From positions 1-25,976 of the forward strand of contig CAZOTZ010000015.1 of assembly GCA_964582875.1 (NCBI GenBank): a stretch of 25,976 bases of DNA, written 5' to 3'. Numbering within the stretch: the stretch's first letter is position 1; each line of letters opens with the position of its first letter. Below are positions 7,518 through 14,370 of the stretch, in pieces. Source of the stretch: JAADDV01 sp964582875 (GTDB lineage Bacteria > Aquificota > Aquificia > Aquificales > Hydrogenothermaceae). Below the pieces are notes generated by a model. It was not told the DNA's origin. It made no database searches and saw only the letters and a program-made list of their open reading frames with translations. The position numbers and the translations under genes were made by a program.

Positions 7518-8631
7518 TTTTCAAATCAAGTAGATTTTCTATGATTTCCATATCTTTGTTTGTTATTCTAACTTCATTATCTGCCCTTTTAAGCAGGAAA
7601 GGATAACCTCCAACTGAATAATAACTCAGGATATCAAGTATCTCTTCAAAATCAGGAGTTTCTCTATTCGGGTTTTCATAAACTTCTATCAGGGATATAT
7701 GCCTTCCTTTATCGTATTTACCGTAAAAGTATCTAAGCTGTACCTCCTGAAGCTGACTCTGGATATCCCTATCAAAAACTTCATAAAACTCCCACTTTTT
7801 CTCTTCAACATTCACATATGTGCCAACTGAATAACCAGTATCCTTTATATAACTGTAGAAAATCTTTATATCTGGTATAGAGGAGTTAAAAATCTCTGTG
7901 CTGTGGGAAGTTTTCGCTATTCCAATTATTAGAGGGTTCCAGTCAAGACCGTAAAAAAGCTTATGTAGCAGCAGTAGATATTCAAAATAAGCCACTTTTG
8001 AGACAGCAGCTTCAAAAACGTCTCTTTTTTCTCCTTTTTTACCAAATCTATTTTTCAGCTCTTCCTGTAAGGAAAGTTTTAGAAAATCAGAAAAAGCAGT
8101 GATATCATATTTCATAAGGTCTTTTTTTAAAAACTCTTCGTATTCTGCTGAAAGTTTCGCTATCTCCCCTTCAAACTCCTCAGATGTAAACCATTCTGAT
8201 TTCGGGAAAAAAGTAATAAATCTACTACTTAATGTCCCATCAAGAATAAGAACATCAGGTTTTTCTCTCTGGGCAAGTCTTAAAAGAGCTTTTAACTCAA
8301 GGAGAAACATAAGCATTTTAAGATAACTATCTACAACATCTGTTCTTTTTATTACAGATATTCCTATATCCCCTGCTGTTTCTTCAACAATAGAACCGTC
8401 TTCTTTAAAACCTACTGCATAACCGGCAACAGAGTAAAGATAAAAACCAAGGTAATGTTTTTTATTGAATGAACCATCTTCTGCAATGGAAAAAGAGTAT
8501 TTTTTTTCAGGCTTATAAGTAGACCATTTACGTTTTACTATTTCTTCTGTTATTTCTCTGTTAAAGTTTGCAACGATACCTGAAAGCTCATCTTTCAACC
8601 TGTAAGTTTTCTCAAAAAGCTCTGGTCTCAA
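7483..8631 (-). CDS. nurA: NurA-domain 5'-3' nuclease
   Basis: NurA nucleases work with the HerA hexameric helicase in DNA end resection in archaea and occur in some thermophilic bacteria. Catalytic acidic residues are recognisable as SIAEDGSFNK (Asp52), a glutamate in the central helix LLELKALLRLAQ (about Glu112), and VLILDGTLSS (Asp131). The C-terminal block GGYPFLLKRADNEVRI also fits the family. The 382-aa length is within range. The start is TTG at 8631, with AAGGGG overlapping the stop of the upstream VOC gene about 8 bases away. HerA is not encoded in the window. Divergence is high, so the nuclease call rests on the motif order. Confidence 0.82.
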   Translation of the reverse strand: MRPELFEKTYRLKDELSGIVANFNREITEEIVKRKWSTYKPEKKYSFSIAEDGSFNKKHYLGFYLYSVAGYAVGFKEDGSIVEETAGDIGISVIKRTDVVDSYLKMLMFLLELKALLRLAQREKPDVLILDGTLSSRFITFFPKSEWFTSEEFEGEIAKLSAEYEEFLKKDLMKYDITAFSDFLKLSLQEELKNRFGKKGEKRDVFEAAVSKVAYFEYLLLLHKLFYGLDWNPLIIGIAKTSHSTEIFNSSIPDIKIFYSYIKDTGYSVGTYVNVEEKKWEFYEVFDRDIQSQLQEVQLRYFYGKYDKGRHISLIEVYENPNRETPDFEEILDILSYYSVGGYPFLLKRADNEVRITNKDMEIIENLLDLKNEIHGRETLII

Positions 8632-8643
8632 ACAAATAACCCC

Positions 8644-9054
8644 TTAAAGATTTCTTTTGTCTTCAACAATCTCTACAAATATACCATCTGGGTCTTTAAC
8701 AAAAAAGTATAAAATACCTGTTCTTCCTTTTGAAACTGTAGTTTCCTCTGTAGCAATACCTGTTTTTTTCAAATTTTCCAGCGTTGTATAAATGTCTTCT
8801 GTTTGAAGGGCAAAATGTTTAACCCCTAATACTTTAAGATTAGTCCACAAATCTTCTTTTAAAACTGGATTTTCTTCAGGGTTTTTAAAACAGAAAATCT
8901 CAAGTATAAAACCGTTGAGTTTCATATGGGATATTTCTAAAGAATTATCTTCAGCTTTCCAGTAGGAAACCTTTCTAAAACCTAACTTTTTGTAAAACTC
9001 TTCTGATACAGATAAATCTTTTACCGATATTGCTACATGGTGTACTTTAAACAT
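8644..9054 (-). CDS. VOC-family (glyoxalase/dioxygenase-like) protein
   Basis: The 136-aa chain has two beta-alpha-beta-beta-beta modules of the vicinal oxygen chelate fold: VHHVAISVKDLSVSEEFYKKLGF at the start and VKHFALQTEDI in the middle, closing with FFVKDPDGIFVEIVE. Likely metal ligands are the N-terminal His (VHHVAI), the mid His (KHFAL), and glutamates ILEIF and FVEIVE. Members include glyoxalase I, methylmalonyl-CoA epimerase and fosfomycin resistance enzymes; this short single-unit form cannot be assigned to a substrate. ATG at 9054 is preferred over TTG at 9060, although neither has a good SD. The gene lies directly after the terminator of the upstream regulator and 12 bases before nurA. 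Confidence 0.8.
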   Translation of the reverse strand: MFKVHHVAISVKDLSVSEEFYKKLGFRKVSYWKAEDNSLEISHMKLNGFILEIFCFKNPEENPVLKEDLWTNLKVLGVKHFALQTEDIYTTLENLKKTGIATEETTVSKGRTGILYFFVKDPDGIFVEIVEDKRNL

Positions 9055-9061
9055 AACCAAT

Positions 9062-9089
9062 AAAAACAGGTAGGGATTTAACCCTACCT
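9062..9089 (-). terminator. Terminator between the KaiC-associated regulator and the VOC gene
   Basis: On the minus strand AGGTAGGG, loop TTAAAT, CCCTACCT is followed by GTTTTTA. The stem is 8 bp and perfect. The U-tract ends at the possible TTG start (9060) and 8 bases before the ATG (9054) of the next gene, so that gene needs readthrough or a promoter inside the upstream coding region. Confidence 0.85.
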
Positions 9090-9090
9090 A

Positions 9091-9744
9091 TTATACACCT
9101 TTCATCTCAAGGTACTCTTTTATTTCATGAAGTAGTTGAGCAGGGTTTTTAATAGGATATGTTAAACCATCTGCTACTTCTTCTGCAGGTATTCCTTTTA
9201 TTGAAAGACCTGACAGTTTTTCTTTTAAAGGTGCAGAATCCTGAACCGGATACTTAAGACCTTTTATGTTTTTAAGTACTGTGTAAGCCCATGGAGCTTC
9301 ACATACCTGAACAGCTTTTGCAGAAACTTCTCTGCAAAACTCAAGGAGAACCTGAGCTTCTTCTCCTTCTTTAACAAGTTTATAAGCAAGTTTAGCTACT
9401 CCACCTGCTGTATGAACCCTTAACTGTTTTTTTTCTTCTTTTGTTAATTCTTCCATATGCTCAATTTTAAAAAGTGCTGCGTTTGGGTCAGCCCTCAGTA
9501 TATTTCTAACTGTATTTCTTGTTAAACCTACCATTTCTGCTATTTCTTCTTCTGTTTTTAAATACTCTTCCCTTAAAACAATAACAAATGAAGCCCTTGC
9601 AAGTGAAGGAAGCCATGTTAATGTCCTATACTCAGCAAGCTTGTGTAAACCACCAAGTAAATCTAATGATTTGAAAAACACCCTTGATACAAGATGTTCT
9701 AAATCATGTTCGTTTATTGGTACTGCTCCTAATTGTACAACCAT
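9091..9744 (-). CDS. KaiC-associated putative regulator (near-KaiC domain family)
   Basis: This 217-aa soluble protein has a helix-turn-helix at about residues 64-85 (TEEEIAEMVGLTRNTVRNIL), preceded by a helical region with HKLAEYRTLTWLPSLARASF (34-53). It matches what I recall of the TIGR03879-type 'near-KaiC' regulatory domain, found in thermophilic archaea and bacteria beside a KaiC-like ATPase. The KaiC ATPase gene here lies just upstream, only 18 bases away, which supports the call. Residues 100-217 are helical with a YPVQ/YPIK repeat-like pair (YPVQDSAPLKEKL and YPIKNPAQLLHEI), each followed by a helix. Function is unknown; transcriptional control linked to the ATPase state is an inference. 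ATG with GGAGGG 7 bases upstream. A strong terminator follows. Confidence 0.78.
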   Translation of the reverse strand: MVVQLGAVPINEHDLEHLVSRVFFKSLDLLGGLHKLAEYRTLTWLPSLARASFVIVLREEYLKTEEEIAEMVGLTRNTVRNILRADPNAALFKIEHMEELTKEEKKQLRVHTAGGVAKLAYKLVKEGEEAQVLLEFCREVSAKAVQVCEAPWAYTVLKNIKGLKYPVQDSAPLKEKLSGLSIKGIPAEEVADGLTYPIKNPAQLLHEIKEYLEMKGV

Positions 9745-9762
9745 CTCTTAGCCCTCCTTTTT

Positions 9763-10662
9763 TTATTTTCCTATTGGTCCAAGTATTCTAACAAGACCTG
9801 TATCTGTTATTTCCATATAATGGGTTCTTGTATCATGCCCGGACATTCTACATCCATCTATTCTGAAAAGTCTGACTATTTCTCCTACTTCTTTTTTGTA
9901 AAGTTTTGCTTTAAAAGACGAATCTATAAGCTCTTTTGCCAGTACCATTGTTCCATCTACTATATGACCTACTGCGTATCCACCTGCAGCTTCTGCTGTC
10001 AGTTCTTCGTGTCCACTTCTTTTCTGGGAAACAAATAAAGCGGTTTGATACCATTTTTTCATGAAATTGAAAAGTCTTCTAACAATTCCCCGTGCAAGCG
10101 TTTCTTTGTTCTCAAAAAGACCTGTTACAGAATCTATCACTGTATACCTGACTTTGTATGTTTTTATTGCGTAAGCAAGGGTCGCAAGTAAATCTGGTAT
10201 GTTTTCCCTTAGTGTTGAGTGGGAAGCAGCATCAATAAGAATGATATTGTCCTCAAACTCTTCAAAGTTATAACCCATAGCTGCTGCTCTGAGTTTTATA
10301 GAGGCAATCACAAAGTTAGCAGGAGATTCCACAGTTATAAAAGCAACTGGATGTCCTTTCCTTGCCTGCTCTACTGTAAACTGTTCAACCATAAGGGATT
10401 TCCCTGTATCAGAAACTCCTGTTATGTTAAAAACCGAGTATGCAGGAATTCCCCCTAATGTTTTCTTAACAACCTTTCCATTTTCAACCTCAACAACAAA
10501 AAAAAGGTCATCAAGACCTTCTATACCTGTTGGGACACCGTAAATCTTAGGAGCTTTTTCTAATGCTTTACTTCCAGTAAAGATACTCTCTTTTACTACT
10601 TTTGGCTCTCTATGTTCGTGAACCAGCTCCCTTTCTTCATAGTATCTTGGGTCTTCGGCCAT
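9763..10662 (-). CDS. KaiC-domain ATPase, thermophile (AF_0795-like) family
   Basis: A single RecA/KaiC ATPase domain of 299 aa. Walker A is GVSDTGKS (residues 82-89), the post-Walker A acidic region is FITVESPANF (108-117, Glu112), and Walker B is RYTVIDSVTG (Asp177). A polar VSQKRSG (211-217) and a conserved-looking CRMSGHDTRTHYMEIT near the C-terminus follow. Cyanobacterial KaiC has two such domains and a phosphorylation region; this protein has one, so it is not a clock KaiC. It resembles the hyperthermophile KaiC family named after AF_0795, which pairs with the regulator encoded 18 bases downstream. ATG with TGGAGAG 5-6 bases upstream. The partners probably form a signalling or regulatory unit of unknown input. 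Confidence 0.85.
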   Translation of the reverse strand: MAEDPRYYEERELVHEHREPKVVKESIFTGSKALEKAPKIYGVPTGIEGLDDLFFVVEVENGKVVKKTLGGIPAYSVFNITGVSDTGKSLMVEQFTVEQARKGHPVAFITVESPANFVIASIKLRAAAMGYNFEEFEDNIILIDAASHSTLRENIPDLLATLAYAIKTYKVRYTVIDSVTGLFENKETLARGIVRRLFNFMKKWYQTALFVSQKRSGHEELTAEAAGGYAVGHIVDGTMVLAKELIDSSFKAKLYKKEVGEIVRLFRIDGCRMSGHDTRTHYMEITDTGLVRILGPIGK

Positions 10663-10719
10663 CCTAACTCTCCAGTTATATTTTTATTACAAAAAATAAA
10701 TTAAGTTATTAACGAAACC

Positions 10720-10725
10720 TGTCAA
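10720..10725 (-). promoter_or_regulatory. Candidate -35 element for the KaiC operon
   Basis: On the minus strand a perfect TTGACA lies 58 bases before the KaiC ATG, followed after 16 bases by TAATTT, a poor -10. The 70-base gap after the PTPS gene has no terminator hairpin, so readthrough from hisS-PTPS is also possible. Confidence 0.35.
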
Positions 10726-10732
10726 CGATTTT

Positions 10733-11080
10733 TTACTCTTCGTAGTACTCAGCACCTCCGTGTTTTGTTTCCCACACAACAACTTTCTGAACTGAAGGGT
10801 ACTTTTCTTTAACCTGGTCATAAATCCATTTTGCAACATTTTCAGCACTTGGAGAAAAATCAAATATATCGTTCATACATTTATAATCAGGTAAAATCCC
10901 GTCAAGAAATTTATGTATCTCTACAAAATCGTATCCCATTCCCCCTTTATCAAGTTCCTCTGCCTTTATAAAAATCTCAACTTCCCATGTATGCCCATGT
11001 AAAGGTTCAGGTTTTCCGTGGTAATCTGTTAAAAAATGGGCAGCCTGAAACTCTCTTTTTACTCTAACTATGTATGGCAT
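10733..11080 (-). CDS. QueD/PTPS-family (6-pyruvoyl-tetrahydropterin synthase fold) protein, atypical active site
   Basis: The T-fold pterin-binding family is clear from AAHFL (His15), HGHTWEV (His28 and His30), which give three zinc histidines, from MGYDFVEI (48-55) and from the C-terminal VWETKHGGAEYY (Glu104). QueD makes carboxytetrahydropterin for queuosine and needs a Cys four residues before HGH and an Asp-His pair. Here the stretch reads KPEPLHGH, with Pro24 at the Cys position and Glu25 beside it, and PDYKCMND has Tyr66 where His is expected. The Glu recalls PTPS-III enzymes of folate bypass routes, but the missing His makes the activity uncertain. ATG has GAGGAG 5 bases upstream. It overlaps the hisS 3' end by 13 bases, so the two are co-transcribed. 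Confidence 0.85.
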   Translation of the reverse strand: MPYIVRVKREFQAAHFLTDYHGKPEPLHGHTWEVEIFIKAEELDKGGMGYDFVEIHKFLDGILPDYKCMNDIFDFSPSAENVAKWIYDQVKEKYPSVQKVVVWETKHGGAEYYEE

Positions 11081-12321
11081 TTTTTCTCCTCTGCTATGTA
11101 CTTTTCTAAGACTTCTATTAAATCATCAATACACTGGAATATTTCCTGCTCTCCAGTTTCCATGTTTTTTAATTCTGGTTTATCTGAAACGAAAACAACA
11201 AAAGAAGCATTAAGTTTGTTTGCCAGTTTCATTTTTGATTTCATACTTCCTTCTTTTAAAAGAAGTTCTGTTTTTAAACCTTTCTTCCTTAGAAGATTTG
11301 CTGTTTTTATACCTTCTATATTGAAATCAGATGTTACAGGAATAACTGAAACAACAGGTTCTTCTTTAGGAAGATTTTCAACAAGAAGCATTAACCTCTC
11401 TATTCCTGCAGCAAAACCAAGAGCTGGTGTTTTAGGACCTCCAAGCTGTTCAACAAGGTAATCGTACCTTCCACCTGCTGCAACAGTTCCCTGGGCTCCT
11501 ATTTTGTCTGTTATAAACTCAAATACTGTGTCTGTATAGTAATCAAGACCTCTGACTAACCTTGGATTTTCAACAAAATCTATCTCAAGGGCTTTCAGAT
11601 ACTCTTTTACCTTTTCATACCTCTGGATACTACTTTCCGAAAGAAAATCAATAAGGACAGGGGCTTCTTTTGTTATAGACCTACATGTTTCCACTTTACA
11701 GTCTAAAACCCTTAAAGGATTTCTTTCTAACCTTTTTCTACAATCCTCACACAAAAACTCTTCTTTTTCTTTCAAAAACTCTTTTAGTACATTTATGTAC
11801 TTTTTCCTACTTTCAAAATCTCCAAGGGTGTTTATCTCAAGTCTTACATTTATCTTAAGGGCATCAAGGATATCTTTTACCATTTTTATCAGTTCTGCAT
11901 CTGCTAAAGGTGTATCTACTCCAAATATCTCAGCTCCTATCTGGTGAAACTGCCTGTACCTACCTGCCTGTGGTCTTTCATATCTAAACATAGCTCCTTC
12001 GTAAAAAAGCTTTTTGTATCCACCTTTTGCGTAAAGCCTTTCTTCTATGTATGCTCTTACTGCTGAAGCTGTACCTTCTGGTCTTAAAGCTACTTTTCTA
12101 CCTCCTTTGTCTTCAAAAACATACATTTCTTTCTGAACTATATCTGTTTCTTCACCGACTGAACGGACAAAAAGGGAAACATCTTCAACATAGGGAAGTA
12201 TGATTTCTTCAAAGTTATACTTTTCAAAAATATCCCTTGCTGTATTTACAACATACCTGTACTTTTTTGCATTTTCACCATAAATATCCTGAAAACCACG
12301 GACTTTTTTTATTTCAGACAA
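11068..12321 (-). CDS. hisS: Histidyl-tRNA synthetase
   Basis: Class II aminoacyl-tRNA synthetase charging tRNA-His. Motif 2 is seen in LRPEGTASAVRAY and FRYERPQAGRYRQFHQIGAE, the histidine-specific loop in LVRGLDYYTDTVFEF, and motif 3 in AAGGRYDYLVEQLGG plus ALGFAAGIERLML. The C-terminal anticodon-binding alpha/beta domain starts near VSVIPVTSDFN. The 417-aa length is standard. The start is TTG at 12321 with a GGGGGT stretch 6 bases upstream and the usual opening KKVRGFQDIYG. The 3' end overlaps the QueD/PTPS-like gene. The 179-base upstream gap shows no T-box-like element. Confidence 0.97.
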   Translation of the reverse strand: MSEIKKVRGFQDIYGENAKKYRYVVNTARDIFEKYNFEEIILPYVEDVSLFVRSVGEETDIVQKEMYVFEDKGGRKVALRPEGTASAVRAYIEERLYAKGGYKKLFYEGAMFRYERPQAGRYRQFHQIGAEIFGVDTPLADAELIKMVKDILDALKINVRLEINTLGDFESRKKYINVLKEFLKEKEEFLCEDCRKRLERNPLRVLDCKVETCRSITKEAPVLIDFLSESSIQRYEKVKEYLKALEIDFVENPRLVRGLDYYTDTVFEFITDKIGAQGTVAAGGRYDYLVEQLGGPKTPALGFAAGIERLMLLVENLPKEEPVVSVIPVTSDFNIEGIKTANLLRKKGLKTELLLKEGSMKSKMKLANKLNASFVVFVSDKPELKNMETGEQEIFQCIDDLIEVLEKYIAEEKKCHT

Positions 12322-12449
12322 GATAAACCCCCAGATTTTAATGATTGAGATTTAAAATTTTATGATTAAATAATAAGAAATTAAAGTCTTTTTTGATTTT
12401 GGCGAAATGAAAGTGAGTGAAGTTTAAAGTCTGGTAATGCCATTTGAAT

Positions 12450-12469
12450 GGGGCTTTGCCCCGATTTTT
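12450..12469 (+). terminator. Small hairpin with T-tract on the + strand between iscA-type gene and hisS
   Basis: GGGGC-TTT-GCCCC (12450-12462) is followed by GATTTTT. On the + strand it looks like a terminator although no + gene precedes it; on the minus strand it has no U-tract. A short + transcript across 12350-12470 would be needed to give it a role. TTAAAGTCT occurs twice in this gap. Confidence 0.35.
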
Positions 12470-12474
12470 GAGAT

Positions 12475-12497
12475 AAAAGGGGAAGAACTCCCCTTTT
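12475..12497. terminator. Terminator of the iscA/erpA-type gene
   Basis: AAAAGGGGA (12475-12483), loop AGAAC, TCCCCTTTT (12489-12497): a 9-bp perfect stem 4 bases after the minus-strand stop codon. A/T tracts flank it on both sides, so it can act in either direction. Confidence 0.85.
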
Positions 12498-12500
12498 TAT

Positions 12501-12842
12501 TTAGCAAGAGAAAGAGTTTCCACAACCGCAAGAGCTTGCTGCGTTAGGATTTTTAATAGTAAATCCACCACCCATAAAATCATTTACATAGTCAAGTTCT
12601 GCTCCACCGATATAAGGAGCGCTAAACTCATCTATAACAATTTTTACTCCGTTCTCAAGTTCAACTACTTTGTCGTTTTCTGTTATTTGTTCATCAAATC
12701 CCATTGCATACTGGAATCCAGAACATCCACCAGGAACAACTCTAACTCTGAGGATAGGATTTTCTATTCCCTGTTCCTGTGCAATTCTTTTGATTTCGTT
12801 AGCAGCCGCTTCAGTTACTTTAAAGTTTACTGTTGCTTGCAT
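12501..12842 (-). CDS. Iron-sulfur cluster assembly/insertion protein, IscA/ErpA family (A-type carrier)
   Basis: A-type carriers deliver [2Fe-2S] or [4Fe-4S] clusters to apoproteins in the cytosol. The three ligand cysteines are in PGGCSGFQY and in SSCGCGNSF near the C-terminus, the signature of the HesB/IscA fold; MQATVNFKVTEAAANEIKRI is a typical start. The ATG at 12842 has SD GGAGGT 7 bases upstream, so I chose it over an in-frame TTG at 12857; this gives 113 aa, the usual size. No iscS/iscU neighbours are present. IscA, ErpA and SufA cannot be separated by sequence alone, so no symbol is given. It follows sppA after 73 bases and ends in a strong terminator. Confidence 0.92.
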   Translation of the reverse strand: MQATVNFKVTEAAANEIKRIAQEQGIENPILRVRVVPGGCSGFQYAMGFDEQITENDKVVELENGVKIVIDEFSAPYIGGAELDYVNDFMGGGFTIKNPNAASSCGCGNSFSC

Positions 12843-12915
12843 TACAATTACCTCCAAACTTCTTTGATTTAGTTTACATCTTAGTTTAATACGTTATTCA
12901 TAGTTATGATAATAA

Positions 12916-13737
12916 TCAGAATGAAAGCAGATAGTATATACCTGTTGATATGTAACCCTGTAAACTTTTAGTTCCTAAAAGTTTTTCTAAAAATCCTTTT
13001 TCTTTTGTTAGTTTTATAACTACTGCATCAGGGGATTTAGATAGTTTTTTTGCCTCATCTATCGCATCCTGTATATTACCTAACCTGTCAACAAGTTTCA
13101 GTTTAAGAGCTTCCCTACCGCTGAAAATCCTTCCATCAGCTATCTTCTTAAGCTCTTCTTTTTTTATAGGTCTGTATTTCACTACTGCATCTAAAAACTG
13201 GTCATAAACGTCAAGTATTGTTTTCTCAATAAGTTTTTTCTGCTCTTCAGTTAGCTTGTGGTTCGGATAAAGTATATCCTTATTTTTTCCACTTTTTATG
13301 TTCTCTATTTTAAGTCCTATTTTATCTAATATGTTTGTTGCATCTATATGCTGGATTATAACACCTATGCTACCTGTAATTGTTCCTGGATTTGCATATA
13401 TAACATTGGCTGGAGCACTTATATAGTATCCCCCTGAAGCTGCTACGTTTTCCATAGAGACAACAACAGGTTTTTCTTTTCTTAGTTTTTCTATAGCCCG
13501 ATAGATAGACTGGGATGCCCCAACAGCTCCTCCAGGGCTGTTTACATGTAAAACAACAGCTTTTATATCTTTGCTTCTCTCAGCAACCCTGAACTCCCTT
13601 ATAACTTCTGTTGAATCAGATATAACACCGTTTACATCAATAATAGCTATTTTAGGAGTTGATTTGTATGAAAAAAATGAAAAAGCGTAAAATAAAACTG
13701 CAAGGAAAATAATACCTATCAGTATTTTTAATTTCAT
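12916..13737 (-). CDS. sppA: Signal peptide peptidase SppA, short form
   Basis: SppA is a membrane-anchored serine protease that degrades cleaved signal peptides. One N-terminal transmembrane helix (residues 3-22) is followed by a crotonase-like peptidase domain. The SPGG motif (67-70), the nucleophile in NVAASGGYYISA (Ser101) and the general base Lys in KSGKNKDILYP (Lys153) are visible. The Ser-to-Lys spacing of 52 residues matches the Bacillus-type single-domain enzyme, as does the 273-aa length (the E. coli form is a double-length fusion). It starts 9 bases after rbfA and belongs to the galU-ksgA-DUF503-rbfA-sppA operon. Confidence 0.94.
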   Translation of the reverse strand: MKLKILIGIIFLAVLFYAFSFFSYKSTPKIAIIDVNGVISDSTEVIREFRVAERSKDIKAVVLHVNSPGGAVGASQSIYRAIEKLRKEKPVVVSMENVAASGGYYISAPANVIYANPGTITGSIGVIIQHIDATNILDKIGLKIENIKSGKNKDILYPNHKLTEEQKKLIEKTILDVYDQFLDAVVKYRPIKKEELKKIADGRIFSGREALKLKLVDRLGNIQDAIDEAKKLSKSPDAVVIKLTKEKGFLEKLLGTKSLQGYISTGIYYLLSF

Positions 13738-13746
13738 CTTTACCCC

Positions 13747-14046
13747 TTATATTGTTAGTTCTGGGACGTTTATAAAGTGTAGTTCAGGTAGTCTCCTTAT
13801 TTTTATCTTATTTCCAAGAAGGTATCTTATATAACCACTTTTTCTGTTTAGTTCTTCTACTATTTCATCTGTGTTTTTCAATGAGGATATGTATACCTGA
13901 GCTCTGCTAAGGTCTGATGTTGTATCTACCCTTAAAACTGTTATCATATTTCCAGCTTCCGGGGGAAGTTCTTCTAAGAAAATCTCACTTAGAGCCCTTT
14001 TTATTGCTTCGTTTACTTTTTCCATTTTATGACTTCTTTTTGCCAT
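13747..14046 (-). CDS. rbfA: Ribosome-binding factor A
   Basis: RbfA is a small KH-fold protein that binds the 30S subunit and helps the last steps of 16S rRNA 5'-end maturation. The 99-aa length, the opening RSHKMEKVNEAIKRALSEIF, the AQVYIS strand and the ending RYLLGNKIKIRRLPELHF are all typical. The start codon overlaps the DUF503 stop (TAATG), so translation is probably coupled. The DUF503-rbfA order is the one seen downstream of infB in Bacillus (ylxP-rbfA), but here infB is absent and ksgA, another 16S rRNA maturation gene, takes its place. Confidence 0.93.
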   Translation of the reverse strand: MAKRSHKMEKVNEAIKRALSEIFLEELPPEAGNMITVLRVDTTSDLSRAQVYISSLKNTDEIVEELNRKSGYIRYLLGNKIKIRRLPELHFINVPELTI

Positions 14047-14327
14047 TAAAAAATCTCCTTGTATATGTTTATATGTATTTCTGGATAGTTAACTTCAACA
14101 AAATTTATTATATTCTGTATTACCTTTTCTGTCTGGGTTTTATCTGGGGATACTGTTACAACAGCTATTTGGGCTGTTTGCCACTTGTCAAGTTCTCCAA
14201 CTTCAGAAACAGAAACGTTAAACTTGCTTTTAAGTTTTTCTTTCATTGAGCGTACTACCATTCTTTTTTCCTTTAATGAAGCTGAATGGGGTATATAAAT
14301 ATCAAAAACAACACTTCCTATAAACAT
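14046..14327 (-). CDS. DUF503 (YlxP-like) protein
   Basis: Small alpha/beta protein starting MFIGSVVFDIYIP, with the family signature SLKEKRMVVRSMKEKLKSKF and SVSEVG. Its function is not established; conserved linkage to rbfA and translation genes suggests a part in ribosome assembly. An in-frame GTG at 14339 would add four residues, but the sequence GGGAGAGAAG immediately before the ATG at 14327 looks like the ribosome site, and the ATG gives the normal DUF503 N-terminus, so I used it (93 aa). The stop overlaps rbfA. Confidence 0.9.
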   Translation of the reverse strand: MFIGSVVFDIYIPHSASLKEKRMVVRSMKEKLKSKFNVSVSEVGELDKWQTAQIAVVTVSPDKTQTEKVIQNIINFVEVNYPEIHINIYKEIF

Positions 14328-14370
14328 CTTCTCTCCCACAATCTATTTATTTATGAGAAAGAAATATAAC

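Noticed and set aside
9763..10662. Circadian clock kaiC
   Set aside because: Single ATPase domain, no kaiA/kaiB, and better fit to the thermophile KaiC family with its near-KaiC partner.
11036..11461. A 141-aa + strand open frame opposite hisS
   Set aside because: Its composition (Ser/Phe-rich) is that of a reverse-strand shadow of conserved hisS motifs; no ribosome site.
12322..12449. T-box or other riboswitch upstream of hisS
   Set aside because: No T-box sequence, specifier arm or antiterminator pairing was recognised; T-boxes are also not expected in this phylum.
12843..12857. TTG start extending the IscA-type protein by five residues
   Set aside because: It would place the GGAGGT ribosome site inside the coding region; the ATG at 12842 is correctly spaced from it.
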